The notes beneath the pieces are model-generated. The model had not been told where the DNA came from. It saw nothing but the letters and a program-made list of their open reading frames with translations, and searched no databases. A stretch of DNA of 64,000 nucleotides from CAYMCO01 sp964388955 (GTDB lineage Bacteria > Chloroflexota > Anaerolineae > Anaerolineales > E44-bin32), in contig CAYMCO010000005.1 of assembly GCA_964388955.1 (NCBI GenBank), forward strand, positions 131,005-195,004. The letters are read 5' to 3'. Positions 24,560 to 32,414 of this stretch are shown here, piece by piece; the stretch's first letter is position 1, and each line of letters starts with the position of its first letter. Both the position numbers and the translations under genes were made by a program.

Positions 24560-26206
24560 TTGCCATTATCTGACTCACCCGCGCCCAATCCAGATTTGTC
24601 CAACCACCCGGGGCCCGAGGCGCACGCCTGTTCGGAGGGCGCGCTTGCCCCGGAGAATCTCATCCTCTTCGGCCCTCCCGCTTCAGGGAAGAGCGCCGCC
24701 GGTTTGGCGCTGGCCCAGTCGCTGGGCAGAGAATTCGTCGACACCGATGCCCGCATCGAAGCGGAGACGGGGAAGACAATCACTGCGATATTCCGGACCC
24801 AGGGAGAAGCGGCCTTCCGCTCCCTGGAAGCCAAGCTGGCGCGCTCGCTGGCGGCGCGCGCCGGCCTGGTGGTTGCCTGCGGCGGCGGGATGCTGCTCAA
24901 TCCGGAAAGCCGCCGGCGCTTGGAGGGGAGCGGTCGGGTGATCTTCCTCGACTCCAGCGTGCAGTCCATCCGACGCCGCCTGTCCGACAACCCCCAGACC
25001 AGGCCGCTACTGGCGGGCGACCCAGACGAAGGGCTCAAGCGCCTGCTGTCAGAACGCGAGGCGGTGTATGGATCCTTCCCAGAGCGGGTGGACACCAGCC
25101 ATCGCCGCCCGGATGAAGTCGCAAGTCTGCTCGCAGTGCGATGCGCCTCCGCCTCCCCCCATTCTTTCGAGATCCGGCAGCCGCCGGCCGCCACTCATGG
25201 CAAGTTGAGTTCAGGTGCGCTGGAAGGATGTTCCCCTGATCTGGCCGAATACGACCTCCGTCCGCCCCTGGTCATCGTCGCCGACTCTAACGTCGCCGCC
25301 CTATACGCCAGAAAGCTGGCTCGATCGCTGGCCGCGGAGACTCTCGTCTTCCCTGCCGGCGAACAGCATAAGACTCTGCACACCGCCGCCCGGCTGTACG
25401 CAGGACTGCTGGATCAGGGGATGGATCGTCGCGGGACCGTGCTGGCCTTGGGAGGTGGCGTAACCGGTGACTTGGCGGGATTTGTAGCCGCCACGTTCAT
25501 GCGCGGGGTCCACTGGGTAAATCTGCCCACCTCTAGCCTGGCCATGATCGATGCGAGCCTGGGAGGCAAGGTCGGAGTGGATATGCCTCAAGGCAAGAAT
25601 CTGGTGGGCGCGTTTCATCCGCCCGCCCTCATCCTTGCTGACACGAGGACATTGAACACACTTCCAGCGGCCGAGTTCAAGGCGGGATTGGCGGAATTGG
25701 TCAAAGCTGCATTGATCGCGGATCCCCTCCTCTTCGAGTGGTTGGAGATCGGCGACGGACGGCCCACCCAGCGCTGGCTCGAACGCGCCCAGCAGGTCAA
25801 GATCGAACTGGTGCAGCGCGATCCTTTCGAGCGCGGTGTGCGCGCCGAGCTCAACCTGGGGCACACAGTCGCCCATGGGCTGGAAGCGGCCAGCGGGTAC
25901 AGGCTGCGCCATGGCGATGCGGTGGCGATCGGCATGCTTGCGGAGGCGCGCATGGCGGAGGCCGTGGGCCTGGCCGCGGCCGGCTTGGCGGGCCGCGTTC
26001 ACGCCGCCCTGGCCAACCTGGGTCTGCCCACGCGCGCCCAAGGCATCTCGTGCCAGGCTGTCCTTGGAGGGATGCGGGCCGACAAGAAGCGCCGTGGCCG
26101 CGAACTGCGGTTCTCCCTGCCGCGTGACGTCGGGGAGGTGGAGATCAACCGCCACGTCCCGGAGGGGGTCCAGCGGGCAGCGCTCAAAGGCGTATTGGAG
26201 GAATGA
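24560..26206 (+). CDS. aroKB: fused shikimate kinase / 3-dehydroquinate synthase
   Basis: One 548-residue polypeptide carrying two shikimate-pathway enzymes. Residues about 30-190 are shikimate kinase: Walker A 'LFGPPASGKSAAGLALAQSL', 'DTDARIEAETGK', 'VACGGGMLLN' and 'SDNPQTRPLLAGD'. Residues about 230-540 are dehydroquinate synthase: 'FPAGEQHKTLHTAARLYAGL', 'LALGGGVTGDLAGFVAATFM', 'GGKVGVDMPQGKNLVGAFHP' and metal-binding 'LNLGHTVAHGLE…RHGDAV'. A start at TTG 24560 follows GGGAGTG. The linker around residues 190-230 is low complexity. The two activities are not consecutive in the pathway. It overlaps aroQ by one base. Confidence 0.93.
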   Translation: MPLSDSPAPNPDLSNHPGPEAHACSEGALAPENLILFGPPASGKSAAGLALAQSLGREFVDTDARIEAETGKTITAIFRTQGEAAFRSLEAKLARSLAARAGLVVACGGGMLLNPESRRRLEGSGRVIFLDSSVQSIRRRLSDNPQTRPLLAGDPDEGLKRLLSEREAVYGSFPERVDTSHRRPDEVASLLAVRCASASPHSFEIRQPPAATHGKLSSGALEGCSPDLAEYDLRPPLVIVADSNVAALYARKLARSLAAETLVFPAGEQHKTLHTAARLYAGLLDQGMDRRGTVLALGGGVTGDLAGFVAATFMRGVHWVNLPTSSLAMIDASLGGKVGVDMPQGKNLVGAFHPPALILADTRTLNTLPAAEFKAGLAELVKAALIADPLLFEWLEIGDGRPTQRWLERAQQVKIELVQRDPFERGVRAELNLGHTVAHGLEAASGYRLRHGDAVAIGMLAEARMAEAVGLAAAGLAGRVHAALANLGLPTRAQGISCQAVLGGMRADKKRRGRELRFSLPRDVGEVEINRHVPEGVQRAALKGVLEE

Positions 26207-26649
26207 TGATCAGAATTCTGGTGCTCAACGGCCCCAATCTCAACCTCACCGGCGAGCGCAAGCCGGAGATATATGGGACGACCACCCTGGAGGACATCCA
26301 AGGGCGGCTCCAACGCCTGGCAAGCGCTTGGGACATGGAAGTGCGGGGCTGCCAGTCCAACCACGAGGGAGAACTCATCGACGCCCTACATGAGGCGCGG
26401 GCATGGGCGGACGGGGTGATCATCAACCCTGGCGCGCTGGCGCACTATTCCATCGCCTTGAGAGATGCCATCGAGGCGATGGACGCCCCTGCCATAGAAG
26501 TGCACCTCTCCAACATCGCCGCCCGTGAGGCATTTCGCCAGAAATCTGTCACCGCAGGCGCTTGTTTGGGGAGCATCAGCGGTTTGGGCAGTTTGGGCTA
26601 CACGCTGGCCTTGCGCGCGCTGCATGAGGTCCTCTTGGATTCGGCTTAG
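26206..26649 (+). CDS. aroQ: 3-dehydroquinate dehydratase, type II
   Basis: Dehydrates 3-dehydroquinate; type II enzymes form dodecamers. The 147-residue protein has 'ILVLNGPNLNLTGERKPEIY' (catalytic Arg and Tyr), 'QSNHEGELIDALHEA', 'INPGALAHYSIALRDA' and 'EVHLSNIAAREAFRQKSV'. Two ATGs stand in tandem (26203 and 26206); the second has better spacing to GGAGG at 26197-26201. It is the last gene of the aro operon and completes the pathway from DAHP to chorismate in one transcript. Confidence 0.95.
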   Translation: MIRILVLNGPNLNLTGERKPEIYGTTTLEDIQGRLQRLASAWDMEVRGCQSNHEGELIDALHEARAWADGVIINPGALAHYSIALRDAIEAMDAPAIEVHLSNIAAREAFRQKSVTAGACLGSISGLGSLGYTLALRALHEVLLDSA

Positions 26650-26879
26650 GTCGAGTTTGTTCCCCAGCCAGGTTGATGGTTGCACCTTCGCACGTTCAAA
26701 CGTGATAACGTCCCAACGTGGAACGGCCTTGTCGTTCGTCGTCATTCGTTCGGCGTTGGTCGGTGGCCGGTGTCTTCAATGGCGCTGCGTGCCACAAGAA
26801 TCCGGATTCAATCCAGGGCGGACCCCGAGCCGAACCCCCTCCACCCCCATGGTAGAATCACCGCCAGGAGGGGCGAACC

Positions 26880-27098
26880 ATGATCAACGAGGATCTGCTC
26901 GAGATACTGCGCTGCCCGGCCTGTGTGCGCGAGAAAGAAGGCCTGTTGAAGTTGGAGCACGACACCTGGCTGGTCTGTCAGGACTGCGATCGCAAGTACC
27001 CCATCCGAGACGATATCCCGGTGATGCTGATCGAAGAGGGCGATAAGTGGATCTCAGTCAGCGTGGAGGATCTCCCGGTTCCACCCCCTGAAAAATGA
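26880..27098 (+). CDS. Trm112-family small zinc protein
   Basis: A 72-residue protein starting 'MINEDLLEILRCPACVREKE' with a second cysteine pair in 'WLVCQDCDRKYPIRDDIPVM', the four-cysteine zinc ribbon of the Trm112/UPF0434 (YcaR-like) family. In eukaryotes and archaea Trm112 activates several methyltransferases; the bacterial role is less clear. AGGAGG precedes the ATG, and TAGAAT at 26853-26858 could be its -10. The HEAT-repeat gene follows 7 bp downstream. Confidence 0.9.
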   Translation: MINEDLLEILRCPACVREKEGLLKLEHDTWLVCQDCDRKYPIRDDIPVMLIEEGDKWISVSVEDLPVPPPEK

Positions 27099-27105
27099 CC
27101 CTTTG

Positions 27106-27681
27106 ATGCCCGGAATTCAATCTCTGATCGAAACGCTGGTCAGCGGCGATGAAACGCGCGCCGAGGCGGCCGCCAATGAGATGCCCAAGTGGGGTGAGAC
27201 GGCCTTTCGCGAGTTGCTCGAACTGCGGGGGTCGCATGAGCCCGACGAGCGCTGGTGGGCGACGCGCGCCCTGGCCAATTTCCAATGCCATGCAGCCTCA
27301 GAAGCACTCCGGGAATCCCTGGAGGATCCGGATCCCGACGTGCGGCAGTGCGCAACACTGGCACTGCGGCATGTCCCCAGCGCGGCGGCAATCCCTGCCC
27401 TTCTGCAGGCCATGGCGAGCGAAGATGCGCTGCTTTCCCGCCTGGCATCCGACGCCCTATCCGCAGTCGGCCCCCCTGCGTTTGGGCCCCTGGAAAGAGC
27501 CGCCGGATCGCTTCACCCTGCGACTCGGCTGGGTGCCATCCGCGCCCTTGGGCGTATGGCCATCCCGGATGCAGTCCCCATTCTGTTCGCGGCTCTGGAC
27601 GACCCCTCCCCGATGGTCCAGTTCTGGGCGGAGGACGGCCTGGAGCGGCTGGGGGCGGGTATGATCTTCTTTCAACGGTAG
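27106..27681 (+). CDS. HEAT-repeat protein
   Basis: A 191-residue helical-repeat protein. Units of about 31 residues can be read: 'RWWATRALANFQCHAASEAL', 'VRQCATLALRHVPSAAAIPA', 'LLSRLASDALSAVGPPAFGP', 'TRLGAIRALGRMAIPDAVPI', 'VQFWAEDGLERLG', the pattern of PBS-lyase-type HEAT repeats. Such proteins usually serve as protein-binding scaffolds; no catalytic motif is visible. It lies directly behind the Trm112-like gene, probably co-transcribed, and converges with the DUF456 gene 5 bp away. Confidence 0.85.
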   Translation: MPGIQSLIETLVSGDETRAEAAANEMPKWGETAFRELLELRGSHEPDERWWATRALANFQCHAASEALRESLEDPDPDVRQCATLALRHVPSAAAIPALLQAMASEDALLSRLASDALSAVGPPAFGPLERAAGSLHPATRLGAIRALGRMAIPDAVPILFAALDDPSPMVQFWAEDGLERLGAGMIFFQR

Positions 27682-27686
27682 CCCCC

Positions 27687-28175
27687 TCATCCCCCGAGCA
27701 CCCAAAACAGCCAAACCGCCACGATCATCAAGCCCAAGACGAGCTTCACGCCGAACGAGGCCCCGTAGCCCAGTGCCAAGCCAACGACCCCCCGCGCCGC
27801 CCTGCGGGGATCCCGCTGGCGCCGATATTCCATGGCGTATGTCCCCCCCAGCAGGCCCATAATCCCTCCCACGGGGCCCAGGAAGAGCGTCGCCGCCAGC
27901 CCGACCCCCACCCCGACGGCCAAAGACCAACCGGATGCGCCGCCGAGCTTGGCGCCCGCCCCTCCGGCCAGGATCTCCGCCAGCCCCCCCACCAGGGCCA
28001 GACCGCTGATGAGGGCAAACAGCCAGGGGCCCCGGGCCCCCCAACCGGCGACCAATCCATAGGCCAGCGCTCCCAGCCAGATCAAGAGCATATCGGGCAT
28101 TGCCGGGATGGCGATGGATATCAGCCCGGCCAAGATCAGGCAGCCTGAGAGCACAAAGCCCAGGGCTTCATTCAC
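27687..28175 (-). CDS. DUF456 membrane protein
   Basis: A 162-residue integral membrane protein with about four hydrophobic spans. 'IAIPAMPDMLLIWLGALAYG' near the start and glycine-rich 'LGPVGGIMGLLGGTYAMEY' are features of DUF456, a family of unknown function. It overlaps the serS stop by 8 bp, so it is translated from the serS message and should come under the same T-box control. Confidence 0.8.
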   Translation of the reverse strand: MNEALGFVLSGCLILAGLISIAIPAMPDMLLIWLGALAYGLVAGWGARGPWLFALISGLALVGGLAEILAGGAGAKLGGASGWSLAVGVGVGLAATLFLGPVGGIMGLLGGTYAMEYRRQRDPRRAARGVVGLALGYGASFGVKLVLGLMIVAVWLFWVLGG

Positions 28176-29454
28176 CGGCGTCCCCTGCGGGATGAATCAC
28201 CTCCAGGCCGCCCATCCACGGCTGCAGTACCTCCGGCACTACGACGCTCCCATCCACCTGCTGATTGTTTTCGAGGACCGCGATCAGGGTGCGCGGCAGG
28301 CCCAATCCCGAGCCGTTCAGCGTATGCAGGTGCTGGGGCCGCGCCCCGGGCTCCGGCCGGTAGCGGGCCTCCGCCCGGCGCGCCTGGAAGTCCCCGCAGT
28401 TCGAGAGCGAGGACACCTCCAACCACTCCCCGCACCCCGCCGCCCAGGCCTCCACATCGTAAGTCTTCCGGGCGGTGAACCCGAGGTCACCGGTGCAGAG
28501 TTCGACCACCCGGTAGGGCAGCCCCAGGGCACGGCAGGTCTCCTCGGCATGGCCGACCATCCTTTCCAACTCGGCCTCGGATTCCTCGGGCCGGCAGAAA
28601 GTGTACATCTCAACTTTGTCGAACTGGTGCCCGCGCTTGATGCCGCGCACATCCCGCCCGGCGGACATCTTCTCCCGGCGGAAGCAGGGGGTGTAGGCCG
28701 TATAGTGGCGGGGCAGAGTCCCGGCCTCCAGGATCTCGTCCATGTGGTAGGCGGTCAAGGGCACCTCCGCAGTGGGCACCATCCAGCGATCTTCCTCCAC
28801 GTCTCGGTACAGGTTGTCCCGGAACTTCGGCAGCTGCCCGGCGGCGAAGAGAGTCTGCTCGCGCACCATGAAGGGCAGGTATTTCTCCTCGTAGCCCTGC
28901 CGCAGATGCAAGTCAAGCATCCAGGCGATGAGCGCCCGCTGCAGCGCCGCACCTGGCCCGTTGAGGACGTAGAAGCGAGAGCCGGTGATCTTTACCCCGC
29001 GCTCGAAATCCAGAATCCCCAGTTCGGGGCCCAGGTCCCAGTGGGGCTTGGGCGGAAAACTGAACTCGGGCGGCTCACCGACCGTGCGCACGACCACGTT
29101 CGCACTCTCATCCGGCCCATCGGGCACGCTCTCATCGGGGATGTTGGGGATCTCCATCATCAGCACCTGCAGCTCGTCTTGCACCTGGCGGACCCGTTCA
29201 TCCAGCGCATCAATCCGCTCCCCCACCTCCCGCATGGCCTCGATCTTCTCCCTTCGGGAGGCCGCATCCCGGATGCGGCCGATCTGTTTGGAAACGGTGT
29301 TGCGCTCGGCCCTAAGCCCCTCCACCTCCGTGAGCAACTCCCGGCGCAGCTCATCCAACTCCAGCGCACGATCTATGGGCGCCTCGATCCCCCGACGGCC
29401 CAGGGCGCGCTTCACACCCTCCGGCTCTCTGCGCAGAAGCTCGATATCCAGCAT
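28168..29454 (-). CDS. serS: seryl-tRNA synthetase
   Basis: Charges tRNA-Ser. The 428-residue class II synthetase has an N-terminal coiled coil ('LDELRRELLTEVEGLRAERN', to about residue 105) and class II motifs: 'GPGAALQRALIAWMLDLHLR', 'TPCFRREKMSAGRDVRGIKR' (motif 2) and 'NGSGLGLPRTLIAVLENNQQ' (motif 3). AAGGAGG precedes the ATG. It is headed by a T-box leader and a consensus promoter. Confidence 0.97.
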   Translation of the reverse strand: MLDIELLRREPEGVKRALGRRGIEAPIDRALELDELRRELLTEVEGLRAERNTVSKQIGRIRDAASRREKIEAMREVGERIDALDERVRQVQDELQVLMMEIPNIPDESVPDGPDESANVVVRTVGEPPEFSFPPKPHWDLGPELGILDFERGVKITGSRFYVLNGPGAALQRALIAWMLDLHLRQGYEEKYLPFMVREQTLFAAGQLPKFRDNLYRDVEEDRWMVPTAEVPLTAYHMDEILEAGTLPRHYTAYTPCFRREKMSAGRDVRGIKRGHQFDKVEMYTFCRPEESEAELERMVGHAEETCRALGLPYRVVELCTGDLGFTARKTYDVEAWAAGCGEWLEVSSLSNCGDFQARRAEARYRPEPGARPQHLHTLNGSGLGLPRTLIAVLENNQQVDGSVVVPEVLQPWMGGLEVIHPAGDAGE

Positions 29455-29464
29455 GGCGACTCCT

Positions 29465-29744
29465 CCTTAAACAATCCGCGCCCCCTCATCGCAGGACGAG
29501 GGGGCGCCCGTGGTGCCACCTGCATTCGCCGCCTTGGCGGCCTTATTCACGCGTTATCGGGCGTTCCCGGCTCCTTTACGACAATTCACGCGTCCCTGCA
29601 GGAGCGACGTGGACCTTCTCGGGATCCGGCGGAGCGGAAGGCGCCGGAATTGCCGCCGCCTCGCACTCCCCGGCGGCTCTCTGCGGGCAATGTCCCGGCG
29701 CGATTCTCCGCGCACGTCTTCGAAACCTTCAAATGCTCGTCAGT
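29465..29744 (-). promoter_or_regulatory. T-box riboswitch leader of serS (tRNA-Ser)
   Basis: The serS 5' region contains GGTGGCACCACGGG (29507-29520, minus strand), matching the T-box core AGGGTGGNACCGCG. The variable base is C, which pairs with a G discriminator, as expected for tRNA-Ser. It is followed at once by a long GC hairpin (29495-29507 with 29478-29490, 13-bp stem) whose 5' arm overlaps the T-box, then GGATTGTTT and the AAGGAGG site of serS. This is the mutually exclusive antiterminator/terminator design. Roughly 220 bases upstream can hold Stem I; I could not place the specifier codon with confidence. Confidence 0.85.
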
Positions 29745-29750
29745 CATCCG

Positions 29751-29778
29751 ATTATACAATTCCGATAAGCGGTGTCAA
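29751..29778 (-). promoter_or_regulatory. consensus promoter of serS
   Basis: Perfect TTGACA (29773-29778), 16-base spacer, perfect TATAAT (29751-29756) on the minus strand. Initiation near 29744 leaves a leader of about 290 bases, as needed for a T-box. Confidence 0.9.
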
Positions 29779-29826
29779 GTTAAAGGGGGACGGGGCAGGC
29801 AGGGATTAAGGGTCAGTGAGCAGGGA

Positions 29827-30472
29827 TCAGTGAGCAGGGCGTGGGGCAACGGGCGGAATCAGCCAGCGCGCCACTTCTTCCAGCGCTATCTGTGCTTTTT
29901 TCTCACTTCCGCAAAGGATCCCGATATCGCCGGCGTACCCCACCATCCGGTACTCCTTTCGTAGCTCCCAGCCGTCAGCTCCCTCGCCAGATGTCTCCGG
30001 CTTGTTCAGCCTCTTCGGGCACTCCCGCCGGTTCCCTTTCCGATTGTCTGTCCTTCACGCATCCACCTTCCTGCTTCCCTTCGCTCCACGCCCGTTACGG
30101 CGCTTCTCGGCTACTATGGAAGCTCTGACCCCTGTGCAGCTCTCCTGACTGCACGGGTCTCCCTGCTTCAGCTGCACGCCCTTCCCGACCATTCCATCTC
30201 CAGCCACCTGATGCGCTCCCACCGCGGCTTTGTCACGCTACCCTTCAGCTCAGTGGATCTCCCGCTTCCGCAGGTCAAGGCCTCGCCACTCTCTAGCAGT
30301 CTCGCCAGACGCACCCGGCCGTATCGGGTTCGTCATCCTATGGGCTGGTCCTTCACCTCCTGCCGCTCTCCACCCCGCCTCACGGCGGCGCAGCTGCATT
30401 CGGTTACAGGCCGGAGAGCGTATGCATGGAGGGGACTCCCACCCCTCTGTGCATGCACGCCCGCAGGCGCAC
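29827..30472 (-). mobile_element. group II intron remnant with truncated reverse transcriptase
   Basis: On the minus strand the sequence begins GTGCGCC at 30472, the usual 5' boundary of group II introns, and continues with domain-I-like paired blocks, e.g. AGAGGGGTGGGAGTCCCCTC. Near 30060 an intron-encoded protein could start ('VKDRQSEREPAGVPEEAEQA' in one frame). The frame ending at 29827 reads 'EYRMVGYAGDIGILCGSEKK' then 'AQIALEEVARWL', recognisable as the reverse transcriptase region around motif 5, with YADD changed to YAGD. Everything between, and domains V-VI, is missing. The element is therefore dead by internal and 3' deletion. Confidence 0.7.
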
Positions 30473-30474
30473 TG

Positions 30475-30497
30475 GGGGCCGGTCTGAGGCCGGCCCC
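30475..30497. terminator. terminator-like hairpin at the intron 5' boundary
   Basis: A 10-bp GC stem (30475-30484 with 30488-30497, loop TGA, one G-T pair). On the minus strand the intron begins two bases after it. A near-identical hairpin lies at 33428-33448. Insertion just after a terminator stem is the habit of class C group II introns. Confidence 0.55.
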
Positions 30498-30548
30498 TTT
30501 GGTGTATCGCCACCCCACGCGGGACCCAGGAGCTTGATTGCCAAGACC

Positions 30549-30740
30549 TCAGAAGGCCTGGGACAGGTGCTGCAGCACGAACGCTTTCTCCAGCAGATCC
30601 AAATACAGGAGCGTTGTCTTGCCCACCCGACGCGGCCCATAGATAATCAAGGCCAAGCCGGGTGCGAGATACTGCTCCAATGGCTCATACTCTCGCTTGA
30701 TCATAGACACGAGCATATCCAAATTCCATAAACTGACCAA
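30549..30740 (-). pseudogene. internally deleted AAA ATPase (ATP-binding / DUF4143 type)
   Basis: A 63-codon frame. 'MIKREYEPLEQYLAPGLALI' and 'IYGPRRVGKTTLL' are the start and Walker A of the ATP-binding proteins that usually carry a DUF4143 tail. It runs straight into 'YLDLLEKAFVLQHLS', which in full-length members lies some 200 residues further on, then stops. The protein has lost its core, including Walker B, and cannot be functional. It lies upstream of the intron remnant on the same strand. Confidence 0.65.
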
Positions 30741-31065
30741 GATTCATGGAGCGCAACTCCATATATTCATATCACTCTGTGGATCTCTACTCCATGAATT
30801 CTCACCTGCGCCGACCGCGGCGAACGAAGCCAGCATTGGACTCAAACCCCACAGGTCTACCAGGCCTCGAACGGGGTTCCCCCCGGCTTCCAGACAGATA
30901 TGGTGCATTCGTCGCCGGACGCTCGCCCCCCACCCTGGTTCCGTTACAAGCTCCTCATGCCAGAAGCTGCAACCTGGAACCTGTAACCCATCAGCCTATT
31001 CGCCTCGCCTGCAATAGGTCCGGCCATTCCATCGCCAGTTTGGAGGCGCTCTCACGGTTCCCGAT
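30741..31065. other. intergenic region, decayed
   Basis: About 325 bases without a supported gene. It contains 'AACCTGGAACCTGTAACC' at about 30974-30991, a degenerate word also seen, reverse-complemented, near 46165-46195. Confidence 0.4.
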
Positions 31066-31094
31066 TTGACATACTGCGCCAAAGGCTCTATCCT
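31066..31094 (+). promoter_or_regulatory. promoter of the oxoamine synthase / SDR pair
   Basis: Perfect TTGACA (31066-31071), 17-base spacer, TATCCT (31089-31094). The 5' UTR would be about 130 bases and includes a strong inverted repeat. Confidence 0.7.
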
Positions 31095-31162
31095 CAGCCC
31101 TTACACGGCGAGGCGGAGCGCGGCCAAGCGTGCAGGCACGCTCCGAGAATTGGACGCAAGCA

Positions 31163-31216
31163 GGTGGGGGGCGCAGCCGACACTCGCGTCTGGTTGTTTT
31201 CCCGGAGCCCCCCACC
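31163..31216 (+). repeat. inverted repeat in the 5' UTR
   Basis: Ten-base arms GGTGGGGGGC (31163-31172) and GCCCCCCACC (31207-31216) enclose 34 bases and end 16 bases before the start codon at 31233. In RNA this would form a stable stem next to the ribosome site, so it may influence translation. Confidence 0.6.
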
Positions 31217-31232
31217 GAGAGAAGGCAGGGCG

Positions 31233-32414
31233 ATGGACATCTTTGAGAAATGCCGCGAGTACAGCGCGGCGCGCGAGATGAAAGCTGCGGGCTTGTACCC
31301 ATACTTCCTGCCCCTCGAGGATACCGAGGGGACGGAGGTGACCATTGACGGCCGCAAGGTCTTGATGATCGGTTCGAACAACTACCTGGGCCTGACTACC
31401 GATCCGCGCGTGCGCCAGGCAGCCATCGACGCCGTCAATCAATTCGGCACCAGCTGCACCGGCTCCCGATTCCTGAATGGCACGCTCGCCTTGCACCAGG
31501 AGCTCGAAGACCGCCTGGCCGACTACGTCGGCAAAGAGGCGGCCTTGGTTTTCAGCACCGGCTATCAGGTGAATCTGGGCGTCATCTCCAGCGTCGTCGG
31601 GCGCGGCGAGGTGGTCGTCACGGACAAGGACGACCACGCCAGCATCGTGGATGGGTGCAAGCTGTCCTATGGGACGGTGCGGCGGTTCAACCACAACGAT
31701 ATGTCCCACTTGGCCAGAGTGCTTGAGATGACCGAGGAGGAAAGCGGACGCATGGTGGTGGTGGATGGTGTCTACAGCATGGGCGGGGACCTGGCCCCCT
31801 TGCCCGAGATGATCCCCATCTGCCAGAAGAACGACGCCCGCTTGATGGTGGACGATGCCCACAGCCTGGGAGTAATGGGCGGCGGCCGCGGGACCGCGGC
31901 GCATTTCGGGGTGGCCGACCAGGTAGACCTGATCATGGGCACCTTCAGCAAATCCTTCGCCTCCCTGGGCGGCTTCATCGCCGGGGATGCTGATGTGATC
32001 CACTATATTCAGCACCACGCCCGATCGCTGATCTTCAGCGCCTCAATGCCCGCCCCCAACGCTGCCGCCGTCCTGGCCGCTTTGGAGATCATGAAGACCG
32101 AACCGGAGCGCATCGACAACTTGTGGCGAGTCTCCGAACGTATGCGAAGCGGGCTGCAAGAAATGGGATTCAACACCGGCGTCAGCGTCACGCCCATCAT
32201 CCCGATCATCATCGGCGGCATGGAGCAGACTTTCACCGCTTGGAAGATGTGCTTCGAGCGCGGCATATACACCAACGCCGTCGTCTCACCCGCGGTGCCC
32301 CCGGAGATGTGCCTGCTGCGCACCAGCTACATGGCGACGCACACCGACGAGCAAATTGACCGGGCGCTGGATGTCATCGGCGACGTGGGCCGGGAGTTGG
32401 GTCTGATTGCCTAG
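31233..32414 (+). CDS. alpha-oxoamine synthase, serine palmitoyltransferase-like
   Basis: A 393-residue PLP enzyme that condenses an amino acid with an acyl-CoA (or acyl-ACP). It reads 'IGSNNYLGLTTDPRVRQAAI' near residue 47, 'GSRFLNGTLALHQELEDRLA', 'VDDAHSLGVMGGGRGTAAHF' with the cofactor Asp-x-x-His, and 'GTFSKSFASLGGFIAGD' with the Schiff-base lysine. 'CTGSRFLNGTLALH' and 'SASMPAPNAAAVLAALEI' fit the serine palmitoyltransferase side of the family better than Kbl or BioF, by eye. The next gene is an extended SDR overlapping by 8 bp. Alternatives are 2-amino-3-ketobutyrate ligase or 8-amino-7-oxononanoate synthase. Confidence 0.8.
   Translation: MDIFEKCREYSAAREMKAAGLYPYFLPLEDTEGTEVTIDGRKVLMIGSNNYLGLTTDPRVRQAAIDAVNQFGTSCTGSRFLNGTLALHQELEDRLADYVGKEAALVFSTGYQVNLGVISSVVGRGEVVVTDKDDHASIVDGCKLSYGTVRRFNHNDMSHLARVLEMTEEESGRMVVVDGVYSMGGDLAPLPEMIPICQKNDARLMVDDAHSLGVMGGGRGTAAHFGVADQVDLIMGTFSKSFASLGGFIAGDADVIHYIQHHARSLIFSASMPAPNAAAVLAALEIMKTEPERIDNLWRVSERMRSGLQEMGFNTGVSVTPIIPIIIGGMEQTFTAWKMCFERGIYTNAVVSPAVPPEMCLLRTSYMATHTDEQIDRALDVIGDVGRELGLIA

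Noticed and set aside
29510..29809. A 99-codon plus-strand frame upstream of serS
   Set aside because: It lies opposite the T-box leader and its product is Arg/Ser-rich without features.
30211..30537. A 108-codon plus-strand frame ('MRSHRGFVTLPFSSVDLPLP…')
   Set aside because: It is the complement of group II intron domain I, a frequent source of spurious hypothetical proteins.
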